Below, piece by piece: positions 57,175 through 64,000 of a stretch of DNA of 64,000 nucleotides. A program made the position numbers and the translations under genes. Under the pieces are notes generated by a model that worked only from the letters and a program-made list of their open reading frames with translations, did not search any database and was not told the DNA's origin. The stretch's first letter is position 1. The number at the start of each line of letters is the position of its first letter. The stretch covers positions 2,849,415 through 2,913,414 of the forward strand of contig JAMXIF010001194.1 in assembly GCA_028583685.1 (NCBI GenBank), in the 5' to 3' direction. This DNA is from Petaurus breviceps papuanus (taxonomy: Eukaryota > Chordata > Mammalia > Diprotodontia > Petauridae).

Positions 57175-57480
57175 CACACACCACACAAAAACTAGCCGTG
57201 TGACCTTGGGCAAGTTATTTCACCCCACTTGCCCTCTAAAAAAAAAAAAGAGATCAGTGATAACTTTGGAGAACACAGTTTCAGTTGAATAGTGAGGTCA
57301 GAAGTCAGACTGTAGAGAGTGAAGAAAGGAGGAATGAGAGGAGAGAACATGGAGATACTTATTGTCTGTCAGTGGCCTTCTGAAGTGAGGATAGCTGGGA
57401 GGAGAGGATAATGAATCAAGTTAGGTATTTTTAAGGATGGAGGATACATGCGTGAGTTTGAAGGGGAAGGAACTTGTAGT
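55945..57480 (-). mobile_element. Antisense L2 LINE with reverse-transcriptase motif
   Basis: On the minus strand 56781-57029 reads LPDLSAVFDTVNHRFLTDNL and, further on, SCPLKVGVP, the L2/CR1 reverse-transcriptase signature. A SINE interrupts at 57065-57247. Confidence 0.88.
57065..57247 (+). mobile_element. SINE type A with (AC)n expansion
   Basis: It shows ggtggctacgtggcgcagtg, with an (AC)n run at about 57150-57185. A perfect 9-bp target duplication aagagatca lies at 57056-57064 and 57248-57256. Confidence 0.92.
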
Positions 57481-57484
57481 TATG

Positions 57485-57870
57485 GTTGTTTATTAGATGC
57501 TTGCTTTCTTGAGCACAACGAGGAGAACATTGTACACAGTAAAAATATTGTATTATGATCAGCTGTGAATGACTTAGCTATTCTCAGCAGTACAATGATC
57601 TAAGCCACTTCTGAAGGACTTCTGAAGAAAAAATGCTATCCACCTCCAGAGAAAGAACCAATGGAGTCTGCATGCAGATTGAAACACACTTTTTTTAACC
57701 TTTTTTTTTTTAACTTTTTAGGAGTTTCTGGTCTGTGTTTCTTTTGAAACTTAGGTAATATGGAAATGTTTTGCATGACTGCATAAAATCTGTATCAAAT
57801 TGTATGCCTTCTCAGTGAGAGAGGGAATTTGAAACTCAAATTTTTTTTAAATGAATGATTAAAATGTTTG
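57485..57870 (+). mobile_element. 5'-truncated L1 3' end, sense
   Basis: It shows gaacattgtacacagtaaaa, ctccagagaaagaaccaatg and gcatgcagattgaaacacac, the L1 3' end in sense orientation, ending in an A/T-rich tail. Confidence 0.8.
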
Positions 57871-58590
57871 AAAAATTACTTTAAAAGTATGCTTTCCTTT
57901 TTAGATGTAAAATTTTTAAAGGTATCTTTTAACATCTAACCTTTGATTTCATCTGGTTTGGGTACTCATCAGTAATTTATCATCTTAAGAGTTTACTTGG
58001 AATACTTAAAAAGGTTGATGAACTTGCCCATGGCTACCCAGCTATTTGTTTCAGAGATAGAGAACTTGAAATTATATCTTTTGGTTAACATGGCCAGCTT
58101 TCTTTTTTTAAAACTTGCTTTTATTATTACTTAGACATGAAGTTATATACATTAAATAATTAAAATTAAATTTTACTTTGTACACATATTAAAATATTTT
58201 TTACATTCATTGCAATGTACATGATACATAAGTATTTATAAAATAAAGTAAAATAAAATTAATATTCTGCTTGGTTTGCTTTCTACTAACTATACTGGCA
58301 GTTCTCAGAGTGAATGGTGGATTCCTTGGTGTCCCTTTTATGGGGTCTGGTCTATAAGATAAAAATTATTTTAATAAAAATACTAAGACATAGTAGTACC
58401 TATTAAAATGTTTCTCTATTTTGTAAGTATATATATATCTGTGAGGCCAGATTTTTTTCATAAACTTCAGCCAAAACAATATATTGTAACAGATTGAAAG
58501 GAGTAGATGTGAGAATCTGGTTGTTTTCAATTAAGCAAGATTTTAAAAGAGATTTGAATAAGTGTTTAAATGCCACTCTTCTAATTTTTT
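57870..58590. other. Unassigned part of intron 11
   Basis: AT-rich; no gene or firm repeat call. Confidence 0.35.
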
Positions 58591-58743
58591 TTTTTTTAAA
58601 GCAATCGAGGTTAAGTAACTTGCTCAAGGTTACATGGCCAGGTGTTTCTGGGTGGGTGCTAAGTGTCTGCGCCTGGGATTCGATCTCAAGGTCGTCCTGA
58701 CACTGGAGCCGGTGCTCTTACTTGCTGTGCTACCTGACCGCCC
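58591..58743 (-). mobile_element. SINE type B, 'left' monomer alone
   Basis: It carries the left marker ccaggtgtttctgggtgggt. The target duplication is ccactcttctaatttttt (58573-58590) against ccactcttttaattttt (58744 on). Confidence 0.9.
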
Positions 58744-58744
58744 C

Positions 58745-60222
58745 CACTCTTTTAATTTTTTAAAGATAAAGTATTTTTCATGATAGTGTCATTTATGTTA
58801 TACCATAATAGGTTTATTCTTATTTTAAGTGAATTTATAAATATTTCAAGACTTTTTCAGTTTTAATTGTTAATGCAATAAATATTGCTAGCTAAATCCC
58901 ACATAAACAAAAGGTCATTGAAGTCCTCAATAATTTTTCAGAGGGTAAAGGGATCCTGTGATCCTTTTTAGATATCTATCTAAAAATATCTGGCCTTTAT
59001 ATCTTGCTTTTTCCTTTGCTCTTTATCTAGTAATATAGTTTTCATATCTGGAATTATCCCCATAATAGACATCAGTTTGCTGTTTTCTTTATTTTCAGTT
59101 TGACTTAATATAGCATATTTTATACTTCTAGTCTGGTAAAATATCTAGGTATCAAGAATTTGTTATATTTTTTATTGTAAATTTAATGAAGGTTCAGCTA
59201 ATGTCTTAGTAGAGAATAGGTTAGCACCACACCCAGAAATAACTGGCCATGTAACCTTGAGCAAGTTACTTAACCCCGATTGCTTAAAAAAAAAAAGAGA
59301 GAGAATAGGACTTTACACATTTCTTTTTTTTAAGTGTTTTATAACATTTCTATTTCTAAACATAATTGTGGAAGGCAAGCACATTAACCTTAGTACAAAC
59401 TAATTTTATGTATGTAGAGAGTGTTGGGAAGAGCTTTGTTAGGAAAACCTTTTGGATCAAGAGAGTCCAGGGTCTTTTGAGCCAGAAGGGATTATCCAGG
59501 CCAAGGACTGACCTATTTTTGTATAGCCCCAGAGTAAGAATGGTTTTTATTTTTTTTTAAGTACAATAAAACTATATTAAACTGTAAAAATCATACTTAG
59601 CTCACAGAAATCCATATGCAGTGTGTTTGGTCCCCCTGCAGAGTTAGTTTGCTGACTCCAGCTCTATTTTCCCAAACCTTCAACCTCTCTTCATTTTACA
59701 CTTTAGGAAATGGACCCAAAGATGGCCACCAACTTGTTTAGTCTCACAGTGAGCAAGTCCTGGGTTCAGGTTCTGGCTAGCACTCACACTTACTAGCTGT
59801 GTGATTGTAAAACATTTTACTTAATGTTCCTGAACCTCGTTTTTGGTTGATGCTCTCCTGCTTTACTAGGTTGCTTTAGGGAAAGTACTTTATAAAAGTA
59901 AATTATAAAATGTTTTCTAAAAGTGAGCTTGTTAGTAGTTTAGTGCTTTTAACCTGAAATTCCTTCATGTTAAAGTGAAATTCCATCACTAGCAACATAA
60001 AAATTCACATACCTTATAATTTCATAGGCCCTCATTTGTGATATTAAAAAAGTTTTTATTATCTCCTCAGGTTACATCTCAGTTAATTTGTTTGCTTTAC
60101 CATCTCAAATCATCTTCCCTTTCTTGGGTTCTTTTCATCTGTCTGGTATATAGTTGTTTATGTCTTAGTCTACTAATTTTTTTCTCTTTCCTGTCATCAT
60201 TTTTCCCTTTCTAATTTTATAG
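58745..60222. other. End of intron 11 with one truncated SINE (59221-59299)
   Basis: The truncated SINE carries the right-type marker caccacacccagaaataact on the plus strand and is flanked by agagaatagg on both sides. The rest is unassigned. Confidence 0.6.
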
Positions 60223-60425
60223 ATATTGATACCAGACGCAGGGCTGCTTGTGATCTAGTACGAGGACTATGCAAGTTTTTTGAAGGACCTGTGACAGGAA
60301 TCTTCTCTGGTTATGTCAATTCCATGCTGCAGGAATATGCCAAGAACCCAGCTGTCAACTGGAAACACAAAGATGCAGCTATTTTTCTAGTAACATCATT
60401 AGCTTCGAAAGCTCAGACGCAAAGA
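60223..60425 (+). CDS. CSE1L: CSE1L exon 12, residues 378-445
   Basis: The acceptor is aattttatag; G|AT gives Asp378. It encodes DIDTRRRAACDLVRGLCKFF, EGPVTGIFSGYVNSMLQEYA, KNPAVNWKHKDAAIFLVTSL and ASKAQTQR. The DTRRRAACDLVRGL motif is a strong family signature. The last codon is AGA (Arg) where I recall Lys in human. The donor is gtaatg at 60426, phase 0. At 203 bp it is the longest coding exon in the window. Confidence 0.97.
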
Positions 60426-60529
60426 GTAATGCTTTTGATTTATGGTTTTATATTAAGAAATTATTTTTTAAGTCTTGTTGGCCTCATTCTTGTTAGGGTA
60501 TGGGAGAATAATGTGGTAAAGTAGAACCC

Positions 60530-60680
60530 TGCAAAAAATGAGGAGATCTGGGTTCTAATACTGGTTCTGCTTGGGCTTAATATGTGACTTGAGATAAAAC
60601 TTGATTTTTTTCTTGGCTTCATTTCTCATCTTTAAAAAGGGACTAGATAATCTGTATTATACATTACAGTTCTAGTGTGC
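60530..60680 (+). mobile_element. MIR-like SINE, intron 12
   Basis: It shows gatctgggttctaatactgg, catttctcatctttaaaaag and gactagataatctg. Confidence 0.65.
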
Positions 60681-61294
60681 TCTGATTTCCAGTCAAGAAA
60701 TAGTAGTATCATGGTGACTATAGACTGGCTTTATTTACCTCCCTCATTGTTGAGGACATTTGTAGCTCTTGGAGGCTAGCTTCTAGTATCTCCAGTGTAA
60801 GAAGTACTTGATGACTCCTTTCTTTGGTGTTCTAAGGTTTACAAAACACATTTCTATAAATAACCAAGGTAGTACAGGTAGAACAGGGACTTGAATTCAG
60901 ACCTTCCGACTTGTAATTCCATTACTCTTTCTATTTTTACACAGCCATAATTCTCTGCTTAACCTAGCTCAGACACTTATGATTCTGGTGGAACTGTCTA
61001 TTAAGTGTGAAAATACCACATTTGTTATCTGAGCTCAGTCTCTTGATTTCTAAAAATATAGCAGGGGCATTTTCTCAGTGGCATATTCCACTGGGGATTT
61101 GTGATACAATCTTTATTTACTGTTCTGTATTTCTTAAACCCTCCTTTGATACTTTGTATGGGACATTTTGTTTATGTTTTGAAGTCTTAGTCTTTACTTT
61201 AAAATACACATTTGTTAAACTCCCCATATTTCTATTATGGCAGGTTAGAATCTATAGGATTTTAATTCCATTTGGATTTAAATTTATTTTTCAG
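60680..61294. other. Rest of intron 12
   Basis: No recognised feature except a possible antisense MIR remnant near 60840-60960. Confidence 0.4.
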
Positions 61295-61379
61295 CATGGA
61301 ATTACACAAGCAAATGAACTTGTAAATCTTACTGAGTTCTTTGTGAATCACATTCAGCCTGATTTGAAATCAGCCAATG
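61295..61379 (+). CDS. CSE1L: CSE1L exon 13, residues 446-473
   Basis: The acceptor is atttttcag. It encodes HGITQANELVNLTEFFVNHI then QPDLKSAN, plus one base of codon 474. Gln466 replaces the Leu I recall in human, the least conservative difference seen. The donor is gtaagt at 61380, phase 1. Confidence 0.96.
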
Positions 61380-61719
61380 GTAAGTTGAGCTTTGTTAACT
61401 TTCTCCCCTACATATGAGCTCTGTTTCTACAGATTAAGTCTGATTATTGAAGAGATATCTAGGACCAAAAATTTTTTATTAGTCTTGAGGTCCCATAGAG
61501 TTTAATTAAATTTTTATTTTTTAAAGTTTTTTGAACGATGCCCTGTTTTGATTTGTTTTTTGCTTTGTAGAGTATATTTATACTTAAAAAACGATAGATA
61601 CTTTTCTGATTTATATATTGAAGATAAAATTTCTTTATCTGTCTGGACCCTAATATCACATGACAACAGTAACAGCAGGCATTTATACAAAGCTTTAAGT
61701 TTGGCAAAGGCTTTCCAAA

Positions 61720-61915
61720 TATTATGTGATCCTTATAACAACCTTGGCAAGTATTATTATACTTTTTTTTACATATGAGGAAACGAAGAGAGACAGAAAT
61801 TAATTTACTCCCCCGGGGTCATTTACTTATTAAGTGTCTGAGGCTACATTTGAATTCAGGTCTTTTTTGTCCTAATTTGATAATTTGTCCACTAGACCAC
61901 TTAGCTGTATAATAT
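61720..61915 (-). mobile_element. Antisense MIR-like SINE, intron 13
   Basis: It shows tatgaggaaacgaagagaga, attaagtgtctgaggctaca and gtccactagaccacttagct. Confidence 0.7.
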
Positions 61916-62291
61916 CCACCACTGGTGTGGCATTTGTCCATTACGGATTTTCAATTTAGAGATATTTATTTTCCCGTTGTATGGTAGTCCTTTCAGTTAG
62001 TTATTTCCATGGTATTGGAGCGTTGGGGGTGCATTTATACTCTTGGGTTTGGGGGTTAGCTGTGGGTAAGAGCTGTGCTAATGGCTTCTTTGTATTAGGC
62101 TTTTGGGTAACCCATAGGAAATTTAGTTAGCTATTTATATATGTTGGCTTTCCTTATCATATTCTGGCCAGACTGACTGAAGATCTTGCCTTAAGGGAAG
62201 TACTTAGAATTAGATCTGCTCTACCATGACATAAGCTTTCTCCAAAAAGCTATGTGCCATGGCCATGCCTAATTGCGCACAACACGTGCGT

Positions 62292-62292
<1 letters not shown>

Positions 62293-62325
<33 letters not shown>
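62293..62325. repeat. (AC)n microsatellite
   Basis: A run of about 16 CA dinucleotides in intron 13. Confidence 0.95.
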
Positions 62326-62329
<4 letters not shown>

Positions 62330-63096
62330 TTATGTGAAGGCTGGGGTTAGGAGCATAATGCTCGAAAACTTCATCAGTGACGTTACAAAAAATGTTAGGA
62401 ATACATTAAAATGGTAGTACGATTTTATACATGTTAAGTACTTAAATACATAGATACTACAATAAAAAGTGACATAGTCCTTGACCTTAGCTTGTTGGCT
62501 CTTCTCAGTTGTGGTTTTGACCTGACCTGGCATAATCTCAGACAAGTTAGGTCAAAGTTCTAGGGCCCTCTCACCACCTATCCTATTTGCAAGTAGGTAA
62601 GGGGAACAGCAGACCGACCTTCTTCTGCCCACAGCTCTTACTGTACCAGAAGATATACAATAAATTAGCCACTTTACCTTGACAAAAACCTGAACTTTGC
62701 ATGTGGAAGTAGATGTCAAAAGCATTACATGTAGTGAGTTATTCTGAAGTCACGCAGTTTTCTGCCTTTTTGATGTTTCTCTTAGAAGAAGGTTGTGCAT
62801 AAGCAAATCCTAAAATTCACATTATGCCTAAGATGTTCCCCAATATCAGTTGCTGTGGAACAAATTCATGTTTGCAGTACTGCATATATCTAAAGAAAAT
62901 CTTTTTGGAATTGTTCTTAATTAGCTGTTAAGAACTGACTTTTCCTAAACATTTGGAAAAGGAATTAAAGCATAAGTAAAACCAATTTTTTACCTCCAGA
63001 TATCTTAAGTTTTGCAATGATTTACTTATATTTTGCTGTTAAGTGATTTATTGCTTATGACTTGAGTTACCATGATATTCTGTTGTTCTTTAATAG
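62326..63096. other. Rest of intron 13
   Basis: I see no gene or interspersed repeat here. Confidence 0.4.
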
Positions 63097-63158
63097 TGAA
63101 TGAATTTCCTGTACTTAAAGCTGATGGTATCAAATATATCATGATTTTCAGGAATCAA
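63097..63158 (+). CDS. CSE1L: CSE1L exon 14, residues 474-494; last coding exon in window
   Basis: The acceptor is tctttaatag; G|TG gives Val474. It encodes NEFPVLKADGIKYIMIFRNQ. The donor is gtaagt at 63159, phase 0. The next family residues (VPKEHLL in human, as I recall) are not found before 64000, so the following exon lies outside the window. Confidence 0.96.
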
Positions 63159-63449
63159 GTAAGTTGTTTTTTCTGTTTTGGTCACTTTTTTACCTGCTAA
63201 ACCTTCTAATGCTTTATGTGTCAGATTTCTTGCCAATTCTCCTTTAATAAGTTTTTTACAAAATAAATTTTGCTAACATTTGAAATAGGTTTGCTCTTTC
63301 CTTAATTATTTTCTTTTTTTCTCATTTATTTGGAAAGCAGTTTTAATATTTTCAACATTGTAATGGTGAATCTTTTAACATTACCAGTTTCCCCTTTGAT
63401 TCACATACTTTAACAGACTCTGACTCCTTTAGAATACTTTTTTAATCTT

Positions 63450-63607
63450 TTTTTTTTTTTTTAAAGGAATTGGGGTTAAGTAATTTATTCAAGGTTACAC
63501 GGCCAGTTATTTCTGGGTGTGGTGCTAAGTATCAGAACCCGGATTTGATCCTAGGTCATCCTGACTCTGGGGCAGGTGCTCTTATTCATTGCGCCACATG
63601 GCCACCC
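63450..63607 (-). mobile_element. SINE type B, 'right' monomer alone
   Basis: It carries the right marker ggccagttatttctgggtgt. A perfect 15-bp target duplication tacttttttaatctt lies at 63435-63449 and 63608-63622. It shows that the right monomer also moves by itself. Confidence 0.93.
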
Positions 63608-64000
63608 TACTTTTTTAATCTTATAAAAGATTTTTAAGGTCAATGTATATATCTGCTCTGATTTTTTTAGATAGGAATAATCTTTTAACTGGAGTATTTT
63701 GTATACTATGAGAAGTAATAGTGTTACTTATCTTTCATTTCTGAACAGACTTACTGAATATATATTTTTGGTAGCCCTTTAGCATCAAATTTCTCAAAAC
63801 TTTGGTTTTTCATATTTTCCTTTTGTTAGTATTACTTAATCTTTTCCCTGATTTTGGCATTTTACAATTTTTACGCGTACCTACCAGATTCTTACCAGTT
63901 ATATATGGTCATTACTCTGTATTAAGTTTAAAAGTGATTTGTCCACTATAGATCCCCAGTCGATCTTTTAAAAAATTAGTATAGCAAATAATTGGACAAC
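63608..64000. other. Start of intron 14, unassigned
   Basis: AT-rich intron; exon 15 has not been reached. Confidence 0.5.

Larger units (their letters stand above)
11300..64000 (+). other. CSE1L: CSE1L gene (exportin-2/CAS), 5' half; exons 1-14, incomplete at window end
   Basis: Fourteen exons, the first non-coding, are bounded by GT/AG sites. Their 1482 coding bases give 494 residues without a stop, starting MELSDANLQTLTEYLKKTLD and ending KYIMIFRNQ. This matches the first half of the roughly 971-residue vertebrate CSE1L as I remember it. The family is a karyopherin-beta of HEAT repeats that binds importin-alpha and RanGTP in the nucleus and returns importin-alpha to the cytoplasm. Introns run from 97 bp (intron 4) and 100 bp (intron 9) to 24.9 kb (intron 1) and are packed with repeats. 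The coding sequence shows no break, so the gene looks functional. The second half of the HEAT solenoid lies past position 64000. The exon 1 start is an estimate. Confidence 0.97.

Overview
This window is mammalian nuclear DNA, very probably from a marsupial. It carries the 5' half of one protein-coding gene, CSE1L (exportin-2/CAS), on the + strand. The exon series encodes 494 continuous residues and matches, as I remember the human protein, its N-terminal half almost residue for residue. The marsupial call rests on the repeats: many tRNA-derived SINEs whose sense strand reads like ggtggctaggtggcacagtg, marsupial-type L1 LINEs, abundant L2, MIR-like SINEs, and hAT and TA-target MITEs. I cannot name the species.

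Layout. Positions 1-8458 are an old plus-strand L1 broken up by other insertions: SINEs, an antisense L1, a hAT transposon and LTRs. Positions 8475-11100 hold LINE, LTR and MIR-like debris. A CpG-rich promoter lies at about 11150-11330, with non-coding exon 1 ending at 11417. Intron 1 is 24.9 kb and nearly all repeat: antisense L1 and L2, two solo LTRs, a TA-flanked MITE with perfect terminal inverted repeats, and an inverted pair of 200-bp repeats. Exon 2 (36335-36430) carries the ATG in a strong context. Exons 3-14 follow at 38789, 43431, 43630, 46453, 47095, 48469, 51226, 51494, 53155, 60223, 61295 and 63097. Every splice phase joins cleanly, and residue 494 is the last one encoded here; the rest of the protein lies beyond the window.

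The encoded part covers the importin-beta-type N-terminal Ran-binding region, the first HEAT repeats and the acidic insert near residues 355-378. The family exports importin-alpha from the nucleus together with RanGTP. No second host gene, tRNA, rRNA or CRISPR array was found.

The most unusual signal is a dimeric tRNA-derived SINE. Three head-to-tail dimers (22091-22388, 47252-47522, 53304-53621) have the same monomer order and the same junction, and each lies between one pair of target-site duplications, so each moved as a unit. Both monomer types also occur singly with their own duplications, an arrangement that resembles the origin of primate Alu from its free monomers.
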